Shown here: positions 41,661-49,801 of the stretch, in pieces
How positions within the stretch are numbered: the first letter of the stretch is position 1
How the letters are laid out: the number at the start of each line of letters is the position of its first letter
Origin: Streptomyces sp. SA15
GTDB taxonomy: Bacteria > Actinomycetota > Actinomycetes > Streptomycetales > Streptomycetaceae
Direction: 5' to 3'
DNA: 64,000 bases
Assembly: GCF_002291145.1 (NCBI RefSeq)
Contig: NZ_NTGE01000150.1
Location: 122,882 to 186,881 of the forward strand
The notes under the pieces: model-generated
What the model was told of the DNA's origin: nothing
What the model saw: the letters and a program-made list of their open reading frames with translations, nothing else
The model's database searches: none
Program-made: the position numbers and the translations under genes

Positions 41661-44015
41661 TCAGGGGGCCGACGGCCGAGTGGCCACCGGGTCCTCCGCG
41701 AGCTGTTTCTGCAGGCGGATGTGGCGGAACTGGTGGACCGGGCCGTTGCGGCGCAATAGGCCGCGCTGGTGGGCGTCGTCGAGGAAGCCCATGAAATGCC
41801 AGGGCACCTGCCGGGACACGGCGAGCCAGGCCCGGGTGAGGACGAACGCGCCCCAGCAGGTGCCGGTCACCCCCACCATCCGGTCCGTGGCCATGAAGGC
41901 CAAACCCACCAAGGCGCCCACCAGCACCCCCGTCTGCGCGCCCAGTCCGAACCCGGCCGTCAACCCCGCCCCGACGGCCACCACAGGGCCCGCCACCAGC
42001 GCCCGGGCCGCCGCGGCGGCCCGGTCCGCGCCGAGGACGGAGCGGGGGCTGACCGAGCGGTTGAGGTTGGCCGGGTTGTCGATCCAAAGGTGGAGGCTGT
42101 CGACGATGCCCAGGGCCAGACCCATCGCGAGCGACAGAACGCCGAATACAAGGCCGGTGGTGGGCCCATTGACCAGCCCGAGCAGGAGGCCGAGAACGGT
42201 GCCGAAGAGCAGACCGAGGAGGAGTCCCGCGCTGACGCGGCGCAGGATGTTCAGCCGATGACCCCGGATGCGGACCCGCATAGCGGTGGGTTTCGTGCGG
42301 CCCCCGTGGATGACGAACCCGGCGGCGAGTCCCGCGAGGATGCCGGTGGACGTGCCCTGCCCGACCCCGAGGGCGAGTTCTCCGTCCACCACTGCGGGCA
42401 TCCCGGCCGCGAGTCCGACGGCGAGGGCGCAGGCCCGCCCGAGCACCGGCCCCTGCACCCGCTCGCCCAGCGGCCGCAGGGCCGGGGAGAAGGCACGCGC
42501 ACAGCCGAGGACGGTGAGCGCCGCCCCCGAGGAGAGCCCCGCGGGCCACCCCCACAGCTCCGTGATGACGAACCCGCACGGCACTCCGGCCGCGAGTCCC
42601 ACCGGCAGTCCGCTCACCAGCCGCCCCGTGGTGGAGGTGACCGCCGACGGCAACGTCCACCACTCGATGTCGCGCCGGCCCTCCCGCTCCACCCACTGTG
42701 CGATGAACCGCAGCCAGCGCCGGACGCGGAGCACGGTCCAGGGACCGCTGTGCCGTTCAGGGTCGGGCCGGTCGTAGGCGACCCTGACGAGTTCCTGGAG
42801 GAGATGCTTCTCGACGGCCTCCGGGTGCTCGAAGATGACCAGCTCGGCCGGGTTGGAGTCGCGGGGCGCGTACACGTTGCGCGCGAGCCACACCATCAGC
42901 GGGACCTGGAGCACGTCGGCGACCGGGCTGCTCCGCGTGCGGTCGAGCAGTTCCCAGACCGCGTTCCAACGGCCGGGCGGGATATGGGCGGTGTTGTACT
43001 CCAGATACGCCTTGACGGCCTCGCCGGACACCGGTGAGAGCTCCACTGCGGCGGCGGCCGGAAGCCCGCTGCCCACCACGTCGACGGCCTGCCGGTATTC
43101 GTCAGTGCGGCTGGTGATGACCAGCGGGGCGTACGCGCCGAACTCCACGAGCCGCTCCAGCGCCTTGGGCCGGGATGACTCCGGGATTTCATCGAACCCG
43201 TCCAGGACCAGCAGCAGATGTCCGTCGCGCACGAGTCGGGCACCCAGCCGCTCCACGGCGCGCGGGTTGCGATCGGGGGCGTCGAGCCCGTCGAGTCCCT
43301 CCTCGGGCGGTTCCGCCCACGGCGTCGCCAGCCAGGTGAAGTCACGTGTCAGCAGGCCCGTCACCCAGGAGCGCAGTTCCTCCTCGTTCGGGTCCCACGA
43401 GTCGAGCGAATAGAAGACCGGCACCGGCCCGCCCGGCTCCCGCTCCTCCAACAGATCGCGGGCGAGGCGGCGGGCCAGATGCGTCTTGCCTCCGCCGCCC
43501 CGGCCGAGGACGACGAGCCGCCCGTACCTCAGCTGTCGCGCATACGTCTCACGCAGCGCCTCGTACTCCCCGACGGGCGCCCGCGGATCCAGGCCGTGGC
43601 CCGGCGGTGTCTGGGCATCCGTCAGCAGGTCGGCCCAGGTGAGCCAGGTCATGACGGCTCGAGCCGCCGGGGTCACCGACCAGTGGATCGGGAAGAACGC
43701 GCGGGGGTCGTGGTGGCGGCTTTCCCCCTCCTCGGCGATCCATTTCTCCCGCACACACCGCACCAACAGGTCAATCACGTTGGGCAGTTGGGCCCGGGAC
43801 AGCGTGCCGCCATGCCTGGCCCAGCCGACCAGGGTCCTCACCGGCTGCCGCACCACCGGCACCAGCGCGAGCACGCCGCCCGACACGGTCAGCCACTGCG
43901 TCGTCTTCTGTATGCCGAGCGAAGCCATATACAGCGCCACGCCGAAGAGCGCGGCGGCCAGGAGCGACAGCCCGACCCTACCGGCGAACCGCCGCATTCC
44001 CCCGATCCATCTCAT
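41661..44015 (-). CDS. Membrane-anchored NACHT domain (STAND) NTPase
   Basis: The product has 784 residues from the ATG at 44015. Two N-terminal membrane helices (about 10-60) anchor a cytosolic NACHT module: Walker A VVLGRGGGGKTHLARRLA (about 170-187), Walker B HLLLVLDGFDEIPESSRP (about 260-277), sensor APLVITSRTDEYRQA and a winged-helix-type region to about 430. The C-terminal 300 residues hold a series of short glycine-rich hydrophobic segments (for example LVSGLPVGLAAGVPCGFVI, LGLLFGTVLGLLLGLVNG and GALVGLAFMAT), about ten membrane helices. Bacterial NACHT proteins include anti-phage defence NTPases. The membrane part here could be the effector (inference). Confidence 0.85.
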   Translation of the reverse strand: MRWIGGMRRFAGRVGLSLLAAALFGVALYMASLGIQKTTQWLTVSGGVLALVPVVRQPVRTLVGWARHGGTLSRAQLPNVIDLLVRCVREKWIAEEGESRHHDPRAFFPIHWSVTPAARAVMTWLTWADLLTDAQTPPGHGLDPRAPVGEYEALRETYARQLRYGRLVVLGRGGGGKTHLARRLARDLLEEREPGGPVPVFYSLDSWDPNEEELRSWVTGLLTRDFTWLATPWAEPPEEGLDGLDAPDRNPRAVERLGARLVRDGHLLLVLDGFDEIPESSRPKALERLVEFGAYAPLVITSRTDEYRQAVDVVGSGLPAAAAVELSPVSGEAVKAYLEYNTAHIPPGRWNAVWELLDRTRSSPVADVLQVPLMVWLARNVYAPRDSNPAELVIFEHPEAVEKHLLQELVRVAYDRPDPERHSGPWTVLRVRRWLRFIAQWVEREGRRDIEWWTLPSAVTSTTGRLVSGLPVGLAAGVPCGFVITELWGWPAGLSSGAALTVLGCARAFSPALRPLGERVQGPVLGRACALAVGLAAGMPAVVDGELALGVGQGTSTGILAGLAAGFVIHGGRTKPTAMRVRIRGHRLNILRRVSAGLLLGLLFGTVLGLLLGLVNGPTTGLVFGVLSLAMGLALGIVDSLHLWIDNPANLNRSVSPRSVLGADRAAAAARALVAGPVVAVGAGLTAGFGLGAQTGVLVGALVGLAFMATDRMVGVTGTCWGAFVLTRAWLAVSRQVPWHFMGFLDDAHQRGLLRRNGPVHQFRHIRLQKQLAEDPVATRPSAP

Positions 44016-44043
44016 GGGCTCAGAATGAAGGAACAAATCGTCT

Positions 44044-44400
44044 CAGGCCAAGGAGATTGGGAAATTCTGCAACGACGAGGACCTCGGCCCAGACGGTCAG
44101 GCCGGTTGCCGCACGGCCGGGTGCCCCAGCGGGCGGCGAGCGCGTCTGTGATCAGCAGGCCGCGGCCGTGTTCGAGCTCCGGGCCTGGAAGCCACGACAG
44201 CAGAGGTGGCACTGCCATACGGCCGTCGCCCTCGTCGTTCACGCTGATCGTCGCTGTTTCGGCGGTGAGGGGACAAGCAACCGTGACAGTCCGGCTGTCG
44301 CTGTGCTCCAGTGCGTTCGCGGCCAGCTCCGCGGTCATCGACTCCCGGTCGTCCGCCGGGCCCGCAGAGAGGCCCCAGTCCCACCGCTGAGATGGACACC
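44044..44400 (-). pseudogene. Anti-sigma factor-type HATPase gene, frameshifted near its end
   Basis: The minus strand encodes WGLSAGPADDRESMTAELAANALEHSDSRTVTV, then ISVNDEGDG and LEHGRGLLITDALAARWGTRP, the N, G1 and G2 parts of an RsbW-like serine kinase. After CGN the frame goes into meaningless residues, while the +1 frame continues GLTVWAEVLVVAEFPN, the normal ending of the family. One base gained or lost near 44105 explains this. The N-terminal 30 residues are also unlike the family. The shifted frame runs on to a stop at 44012 that overlaps the NACHT start as ATGA. Confidence 0.68.
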
Positions 44401-44454
44401 CAGCGCGCCCGGTCCCCGGTGGAAGGCCCGTGCGCCCCCGGGCACCCGCAGGGC

Positions 44455-44470
44455 GGTAACGGATGTTACC
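44455..44470. promoter_or_regulatory. Operator of the RHH/Fic-like toxin-antitoxin genes
   Basis: Perfect inverted repeat GGTAAC-GGAT-GTTACC, ending nine bases before the antitoxin ATG. Ribbon-helix-helix antitoxins bind such sites and repress their own operon. No ribosome site fits between it and the ATG, so the transcript may be leaderless or very short-leadered. Confidence 0.6.
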
Positions 44471-44478
44471 ATGCACGC

Positions 44479-44727
44479 ATGGCAGCAAAGAAGCAAAAAC
44501 AACTGGGCGCACGAGTGGATCAGGACGTCGCGGACCTCGCGAAGAAGCGCGCGGCGGACCTCGGCCTGAGTGTCGGCGACTACCTCGCCCGCCTTGTCCA
44601 GGACGACGCCAGTGGCCTGCGCGCCCACGCGGTAGAGGCCGCCGCTCGCTTCCTCGCCGAACACCAGGACGTCTTCGACGAGGCCGAGAACGCACAACAG
44701 ACGTCCCCCGGAGCGCGCGCCGCCTGA
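44479..44727 (+). CDS. Ribbon-helix-helix antitoxin (partner of Fic/Doc-like toxin)
   Basis: An 82-residue protein with a basic start (MAAKKQKQLGARVDQDVADLAKKRA), then a helix-turn-helix-like GLSVGDYLARLVQDDA, which together form an RHH DNA-binding fold. The rest (LRAHAVEAAARFLAEHQDVFDEAE) is helical and would neutralise the toxin. Stop and next start overlap as TGATG. This is the usual antitoxin in the streptomycete Fic-family toxin pairs. Confidence 0.78.
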   Translation: MAAKKQKQLGARVDQDVADLAKKRAADLGLSVGDYLARLVQDDASGLRAHAVEAAARFLAEHQDVFDEAENAQQTSPGARAA

Positions 44728-45104
44728 TGCAACTGCACATCGACGTCCCCTGGATCCTGCAGGTCGCCGAGGTGGCCGGAGCCAACGATCCCGCCCCCGA
44801 CGACTACGGCGTCCCCGTCGCCGCCGTCGCACGCCACCAGGCTGAACTGCTGCAACGGGAGGTCTACGACGGCCCTTACGCCAAGGCCTCAGCCCTCGTG
44901 CACACCCTGGGCCGATGCCGCTGGCTGGAGCGTTCCAATCTGGCCGTCGCGGCCGCCACCGGCGTCATGTACCTGGAAGCCGCCGGCATCTCCGTCAAAC
45001 CCACCCGCGACGACGCCATCGCCCTCAAAGACCTGCTCCTCGACCCAACTTGCACCGCAGAGAAGATCAACGCGCTGCTGCGCTCCTGGCCCCGGGCCAG
45101 CTGA
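44727..45104 (+). CDS. Fic/Doc-like toxin component
   Basis: A 125-residue protein translationally coupled to the antitoxin. The helical pattern (MQLHIDVPWILQVAEVA, DYGVPVAAVARHQAELL, AKASALVHTLGRCRWLERSNLAVAAATGVMYLEAAGI, DAIALKDLLLDPTCTAEKI) follows the short Doc-type group annotated in streptomycetes. The canonical HPFxxGNKR loop of Fic enzymes is not there: the same place reads GRCRWLERSNLA. It may have lost nucleotidylation or phosphorylation activity, or it may use a different chemistry. Function is thus uncertain. Confidence 0.7.
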   Translation: MQLHIDVPWILQVAEVAGANDPAPDDYGVPVAAVARHQAELLQREVYDGPYAKASALVHTLGRCRWLERSNLAVAAATGVMYLEAAGISVKPTRDDAIALKDLLLDPTCTAEKINALLRSWPRAS

Positions 45105-45358
45105 CGGGCACGCCCTGCCCGCCGGGCGGCGCGCCTTCGCGAGATGCTTCATCCAGCCAGCGTTCCAAGTCGGCTCGGCGGAGTTCCGAGATCGTCTGAG
45201 AATGAGGCGCCCCGAGTTTCATGCAGTCCGGTGATCTTGTTTCAGGCGGACTTCGGGGTGGCTTCCCGGTGCGCACCAGCGGGGCCGCCGGGCCCTTCTG
45301 TCCCACTCGGCGGCTGACGCAGACCGTGGTTTCGGGCAATTCAGGCACTCACCCAGTG

Positions 45359-45434
45359 ATTGGCGGATCTGTTCCATCAGAGCAGTCACTTGACCTGGGC
45401 TTTCCCCTCGTGCGGGTGGAACAGATCTGCCAAT
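45359..45434. repeat. Long inverted repeat (76-nt hairpin)
   Basis: Arms of 18 bases at 45359-45376 and 45417-45434 pair with a single mismatch around a 40-base loop. The element lies in the 45105-45575 gap, 140 bases before the small DUF397-like gene. It has no T-run and is longer than other terminators here. It may be a mobile-element remnant, an operator pair or an RNA structure. Nothing else in the gap can be supported. Confidence 0.7.
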
Positions 45435-45575
45435 TACCCCCGATCCATCCACGGGGCCGCCAGTGGAACTGCCGCAGATCCGCGCCCTCCCTCAGTGGGC
45501 GGTGTCGAGCTGCGGTACAGAGGACTCACGCGACTTCATCCGGGGCATCGCCAACAGCCTCTGAGGAGTAGTCCG

Positions 45576-45767
45576 ATGGACGAGATCACCTGGGAAGAGC
45601 CCTTCTGCGGCGAGGGAGCCAGCTGCTTCCGCCTCGGCACCGACCCCCAAGGCAACGCCTACATCGCCATAGCCGGCGCCGAAGATGCCTACCTCACCGA
45701 CTCCCGCGAAGCCCTCCGGACCATGATCCTCGACATCAAGGCCGGGAAGGCGGATCACCTGCTCTGA
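45576..45767 (+). CDS. Small DUF397-like protein
   Basis: A 63-residue protein starting at an ATG after GAGGAG. EEPFCGEGASCFRLGTD, AYIAIAGAEDAYLTDSREAL and MILDIKAGKADHLL follow the pattern of DUF397 proteins (a Cys-containing start, a DS/TD turn, then a WxxFLxxVKxG-like end). DUF397 genes normally sit beside an XRE regulator. Here none is present, so the gene is solitary. The role of the family is unsettled, though it often acts as a small antagonist of its XRE partner. Confidence 0.6.
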   Translation: MDEITWEEPFCGEGASCFRLGTDPQGNAYIAIAGAEDAYLTDSREALRTMILDIKAGKADHLL

Positions 45768-45786
45768 TCTATCCCACCTATCCCTC

Positions 45787-46203
45787 CTATCCCATCGGCC
45801 GGTAGTACCCGAGCACCGCCGCCAGCTGCCCGAACCACTCCCCCAGCCGCTCCCGCGGTTTCGCCTCTACGACGCACTCGTACACCCTGCCGTCGAGGTG
45901 CACCACGGCCATCATGAGGGCCTTGCCCGACGGGCTCGCCTTGTAGTGGACGCTGCGGATCTCGGGCCAGGGGAATTCCGCGTCGAAGCCGTTGACCTCG
46001 AAGGTGACGCCCGTCGGGTCGACCACGATCGAGTTGTGGCGGTCCACCGCGAGGAACTCCGGGCCCGTGGCCACTGGTTGTGGCTGTGGCGGCGCGTACG
46101 CGTACTGCGGTGGCGGTGGGCCGAAGCCCTGAGGCGCGGGCGCGTACGGGGGCGGGGGCTGGGGGCCGTGGGGCTGCTGCGCGCCGTATGCAGCGTCGTT
46201 CAT
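45787..46203 (-). CDS. Conserved hypothetical protein with Pro-rich N-terminus and PH-like domain
   Basis: The product has 138 residues from the ATG at 46203. The first 50 residues are Pro/Gln/Tyr-rich. The remaining 85 (DRHNSIVVDPTGVTFEVNGFDAEFPWPEIRSVHY...LDGRVYECVVEAKPRERLGEWFGQLAAVLGYY) look like a PH-type beta fold with a final helix. The same pattern occurs in the acidic protein at 54989-55510, so the two are paralogues. Function unknown. It converges on the DUF397-like gene and faces away from the sigma factor gene. Confidence 0.7.
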   Translation of the reverse strand: MNDAAYGAQQPHGPQPPPPYAPAPQGFGPPPPQYAYAPPQPQPVATGPEFLAVDRHNSIVVDPTGVTFEVNGFDAEFPWPEIRSVHYKASPSGKALMMAVVHLDGRVYECVVEAKPRERLGEWFGQLAAVLGYYRPMG

Positions 46204-46351
46204 CGTGCGTCCGTTTCTCGCGCCTCGGTGGGTTCGGACGCAACCTACCCGCAGGGTGCCCCACTCGCTCTCAGCGGCCATGAAACATTTCTGCTGCCCC
46301 ACCGCATCAATGAGGTGAGGGCAACGTAGGCGCACAGATCAGGGGGAGCAG

Positions 46352-46861
46352 ATGAGACAGGTCCTTGCGGACCGGTACGCGGAGTTCGCCGCGGCGCGGG
46401 CCGGGCATCTGTACCGGTCCGCGTGTCTGCTCACCGCGGGGGACACCCATCTCGCCGAGGATCTGGTGCAGGAGACCCTCGGGCGGCTCTACATCAGCTG
46501 GCACCGGGTGACCCGGGCCGACAACCCCGCCGGGTACGCGCAGACCGTCCTCACTCGTACGTTCCTCGCCCATCAGCGGCGCCGCAGCAGCACCGAGCGT
46601 GCCACCGATGTGCTCCCCGACCGGCCGGACGGCGACCGTGACGACGTGTCGCTGAGGATGACCCTGCTGGAGGCGCTCGCCCGGCTGCCTGCCAAGGACC
46701 GGGCCGTGGTCGTTCTCCGCTACTGGGAGGACCGGTCCATCGAGGAGACCGCCGACGCGATGAACGCCAGTTCGGCCGCCGTGCGGACGCGGTGCACCCG
46801 TGCCCTCGGGCGGCTGCGGGAACTGCTCGGCGAGAACCTCAGCGAGTACGTCAGCCCCTGA
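46352..46861 (+). CDS. SigE-family RNA polymerase sigma factor
   Basis: A 169-residue protein with start ATG after GGGGGAG. Region 2 reads ARAGHLYRSACLLTAGDTHLAEDLVQETLGRLYISWHRV, and region 4 reads LLEALARLPAKDRAVVVLRYWEDRSIEETADAMNASSAAVRTRCTRALGRLRELL. Such small SigE-family (SigE50-type) sigma factors are numerous in streptomycetes and often respond to envelope or unknown signals. It is followed 43 bases later by a membrane protein that is probably its anti-sigma factor. Confidence 0.92.
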   Translation: MRQVLADRYAEFAAARAGHLYRSACLLTAGDTHLAEDLVQETLGRLYISWHRVTRADNPAGYAQTVLTRTFLAHQRRRSSTERATDVLPDRPDGDRDDVSLRMTLLEALARLPAKDRAVVVLRYWEDRSIEETADAMNASSAAVRTRCTRALGRLRELLGENLSEYVSP

Positions 46862-46904
46862 AGCCCGAGTCCCACACCCACCCCTAACGGAAGCGGTGTT
46901 TGCC

Positions 46905-47696
46905 ATGCCAGTAGAACAGCACAGCGACCCCTTCGAGGAGCGGCTCGGTGCCGCCCTGCGTCAGGTCGGTGGCACCTTCGATCCCAACTCCGCCGCACTC
47001 ACCGCGGCCGGTCACGCCCGTGGCCGCAGGCTCCGGCTGCGGCGCCGGGCCGCCATCGTGGGCAGCACGGCCGGACTCGCGCTCGTCGGTGTGGGCGGGG
47101 CACTGCTCGCGCTGCCCGGCGGCGGCTCCCCCGACCCGGAACAGCGCTCCGTGGCCGCGGCGCCGACCGCCACCGCCGGCCCCACTGCCACGCCCGAGAA
47201 GCCGACTCCCGAGAAGCCGACGTCCGAGAAGCCGACGCCCTCCGCGCCGGAGGCGTCCGTTCCGGTGAGCGTCAACGGTGACGCCATCGGACAGACCCTC
47301 GCCGGCCTGCTGCCCGACGGCCTCGACGTGGTGGCCAGGGGCGGCCAGGAGACCGAGTTCGCCTATCTCGTCGTCGATGACGGCAAGGGCCGGAGCCTGG
47401 TCCAGATCAACGTCCAGCCCGGCATGTCGGACGTCGAGGGTCAGCTCTTCGGTGCCGACGCCGAGACCCTTGCCGACGGCACGAAGGTCACCATCAGTCA
47501 GAGGCCCGGCGAGAAGGGCGGCGCGGGGGTCGTCATGTGGACCGCCGACACCATCAGGACGGACGGCTTGCGTGTCCTGGTCAGCGCCTTCAACTCCGGC
47601 GCCCAGGACACCGCCGCGACCCGCGAGGCGCCCGCCCTGACGGTGGAACAGCTCAAGGAGATCGCCCTCAGCCCCAAGTGGCTCGCACTCGGGTGA
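46905..47696 (+). CDS. Membrane protein, probable anti-sigma partner of the SigE-family factor
   Basis: A 263-residue protein. A cytoplasmic stretch of about 40 residues (EERLGAALRQVGGTFDPNSAALTAAG, then HARGRRLRLRRRAA) leads to one membrane helix (IVGSTAGLALVGVGGALLAL). Outside follow a linker with TPEKPTPEKPTSEKPTP repeats and a folded domain of 120 residues. The layout fits the anti-sigma or sensor proteins placed after SigE-family genes, although no ZAS motif is visible. The gene converges on the Nramp gene. Confidence 0.78.
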   Translation: MPVEQHSDPFEERLGAALRQVGGTFDPNSAALTAAGHARGRRLRLRRRAAIVGSTAGLALVGVGGALLALPGGGSPDPEQRSVAAAPTATAGPTATPEKPTPEKPTSEKPTPSAPEASVPVSVNGDAIGQTLAGLLPDGLDVVARGGQETEFAYLVVDDGKGRSLVQINVQPGMSDVEGQLFGADAETLADGTKVTISQRPGEKGGAGVVMWTADTIRTDGLRVLVSAFNSGAQDTAATREAPALTVEQLKEIALSPKWLALG

Positions 47697-47714
47697 CCTT
47701 CACTCGCGTGACCT

Positions 47715-49028
47715 TCAGAAGAACTCCGCCCACGGCTGGTCCCAGATCTGCTTCACGCACAGCACCAGGAACAACAGGCCCGCGATGGCCAGCATCGCGT
47801 TGCTGAGCGGGCCGTTGCGCCACTGGCTCGGGGTGCGGGAGGTGTTCAGGAGCCAGATCAGGGTGCCGGCCAGGAAGGGCAGGAAGGCCGCGCCCAGCAC
47901 GCCGTAGATGATGATCAGGCGGAACGGCTGGCCCTCGAAGAGCAGGATCATCGGCGGGAAGGTCAGCCAGAGCAGATACGCGCGGAAGGGCCAGGACCGC
48001 TCCCGCTCGCCCGAGGCGATCTCCTCGCCGCCAGCCGCCGTCTCCCGGGACCGGTAGCGCTCCACGAAGTCAGCGAACATCAGGCTCACGCCGTGCCAGA
48101 CGCCGATCAGCGAGGTGAAGGAGGTGGCGAAGAAGCCGATCAGGAAGAACTTGGCCGTCGCCGTGCCGTACTTGTCCTCCAGGATGTCGCTGAGCTGGAT
48201 GAGGCCCTTGTCGCCGCTCGCGATGGCGACGTTGGCCGAGTGCAGGAGCTCCGCGCCGACGAAGAGCATCGCGACGACGAAGATGCCGGTCGTGGCGTAC
48301 GCGACGCGGTTGTCCAGGCGCATGACCTTCATCCAGCCGGTGTTGGTCCAGCCTTTGGCGTTGACCCAGTAGCCGTACGCGGCGAGGGTGATCGTGCCGC
48401 CGACGCCGCCGATCAGGCCGAGGGTGTTGAGGATCGAGTCCTTCTCGTCGGGGAGGACAGGCAGCAGGCCGGCGAAGGCATCGCCCAGATTGGGGGTGAC
48501 CCGGATCGCCAGGTAGACCGTCACCACGAACATGACGCCCACCAGGACCGTCATGACCTTCTCGAAGACCGCGTACTTGTTGAACCAGACGAAGACCAGG
48601 CCGACCAGGCCGCACGCGATGCCCCACCACTTGAGGTCCATCACGTCCGGGAAGAGGGCTTGCAGGGGCAGCGCGCTCGACGACATCGCCGCCGCGCCGT
48701 AGACGAAGCCCCAGATCACGACGTAGACGGCGAAGAACCATGTCGTCCAGCGGCCGAGGCTGGCCCAGCCGTCGAAGAGGGTGCGGCCGGTGGACAGATG
48801 CCAGCGGCCCGCCGCCTCGGCGAGGGAGATCTTGACCAGGCAGCCGATGATGGCGGCCCACAGGAGGGTGTAGCCGAAGTTGCTGCCCGCGATGAGCGTG
48901 GCGACGAGGTCGCCGGCGCCGACGCCGGTCGCGGCGACGACGATTCCGGGGCCGATGTACTTCCAACTGGACTTGCGGGGCGTTGAGGTGACCGTCCCTG
49001 TTGCTGTGTTGTCCGTGGTGTCCGCCAT
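47715..49028 (-). CDS. Nramp family divalent metal transporter
   Basis: A 437-residue permease with about 11 membrane helices. The first helix, WKYIGPGIVVAATGVGAGDLVATLIAGSNFGY, has the glycine-rich start of the family but in the form GVGAGDLVA rather than the metal-binding DPGN, so the metal site differs from classical Mn2+/Fe2+ Nramps. ANVAIASGDKG and LIGVWHGVSLMFADF are later helices. Members with this divergent first helix may move other ions or solutes (for example Mg2+ or Al-type). Proton-coupled transport is expected. Tandem 11-bp repeats lie just upstream. Confidence 0.82.
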   Translation of the reverse strand: MADTTDNTATGTVTSTPRKSSWKYIGPGIVVAATGVGAGDLVATLIAGSNFGYTLLWAAIIGCLVKISLAEAAGRWHLSTGRTLFDGWASLGRWTTWFFAVYVVIWGFVYGAAAMSSSALPLQALFPDVMDLKWWGIACGLVGLVFVWFNKYAVFEKVMTVLVGVMFVVTVYLAIRVTPNLGDAFAGLLPVLPDEKDSILNTLGLIGGVGGTITLAAYGYWVNAKGWTNTGWMKVMRLDNRVAYATTGIFVVAMLFVGAELLHSANVAIASGDKGLIQLSDILEDKYGTATAKFFLIGFFATSFTSLIGVWHGVSLMFADFVERYRSRETAAGGEEIASGERERSWPFRAYLLWLTFPPMILLFEGQPFRLIIIYGVLGAAFLPFLAGTLIWLLNTSRTPSQWRNGPLSNAMLAIAGLLFLVLCVKQIWDQPWAEFF

Positions 49029-49137
49029 GCAGGTCAAGAAAGCTCAAAGCGCTCAGGGGCACAAGAGGGCGTGCGCGATCTCCACTCGATGTGCTCACGC
49101 AGTCGAAACGAGGTCGAAATTCACTGGAACCGACTCG

Positions 49138-49202
49138 AACCCGCTCCAACCCCGCTCCAACTCCGCCCGAAGCCCGCTCGAAGCCCGCTCGAAGCCCGCT
49201 CG
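49138..49202. repeat. 11-bp tandem repeat upstream of the Nramp gene
   Basis: About six units with consensus AAGCCCGCTCG or AACCCCGCTCC, the last three identical. The array lies 110-175 bp upstream of the Nramp start, near its promoter, and close to the end of the anti-sigma type gene on the same strand. Confidence 0.75.
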
Positions 49203-49259
49203 AACAGGAACGGGCCCCGGCGGCTGGGCGTGCCGCCAGGGCCCGGGGACTCCCGGGTA

Positions 49260-49742
49260 CTACGGCTGCCGCCGACCGCAGCCGTCGGACCCGCAGGTGC
49301 CGAGCTCGAACCAGACGGTCTTGCCCGGACCGTCCTGGTGGCAGCCCCAGCGCCGGGCGAGCGCGTCCACCAGGAACATTCCCCGGCCGCTCTCCGAGGT
49401 GCCGGCCTCCAGCACCTGCGGGGTACGGCGGCCGGAGTCCGCGACCTCGCAGCGCAGCACCCCGTGTGCGGCGGTGAGGGTGAGGCGGAAGCGGCTCGCG
49501 GAGTGCAGCAGGGCGTTGGTGGCCAGTTCGCTGACGAGGAGTTCGGCCACCTCCGCCACGTCGTCCCGGTCGGTGAGGCCCCACGCCTCCAGCTGCCTGC
49601 GCACGTGCGCGCGGGCCTCGCGGACGGCGGCGGGGCGGGGGTCGTACTCGACGCTCAGATGGCCCGCTCCCAGGGGTGGCTGGGGGTACGGGCCGTACCG
49701 AGGGTCGGGGTCCGGGAGGGCACCCCCGGAGAGTTGCAGCAT
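49260..49742 (-). CDS. Anti-sigma regulatory factor (HATPase_c_2 serine/threonine kinase type)
   Basis: The product has 160 residues from the ATG at 49742; a longer frame upstream is not supported. The N box VAELLVSELATNALLHSASRFRLTL, G1 RCEVADSGRRTPQV and G2 ESGRGMFLVDALARRWG are intact, ending KTVWFELG. RsbW-like kinases of this group bind sigma factors or phosphorylate anti-anti-sigma proteins. A MEDS-domain protein is encoded just upstream on the same strand (49802-50710), so the two may act together. Confidence 0.87.
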   Translation of the reverse strand: MLQLSGGALPDPDPRYGPYPQPPLGAGHLSVEYDPRPAAVREARAHVRRQLEAWGLTDRDDVAEVAELLVSELATNALLHSASRFRLTLTAAHGVLRCEVADSGRRTPQVLEAGTSESGRGMFLVDALARRWGCHQDGPGKTVWFELGTCGSDGCGRRQP

Positions 49743-49801
49743 GTCTTCAGGGTGTCCTCCCCGGGTGTACGGCACACGGGGAGGACTACCCGAATCCTTA
49801 C

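Noticed and set aside
45067..45348. 93-codon minus-strand frame with ELRRADLERWLDEA, faintly like an integrase or DNA-binding protein
   Set aside because: Too short, overlaps the toxin gene end and has no ribosome site; resemblance is weak.
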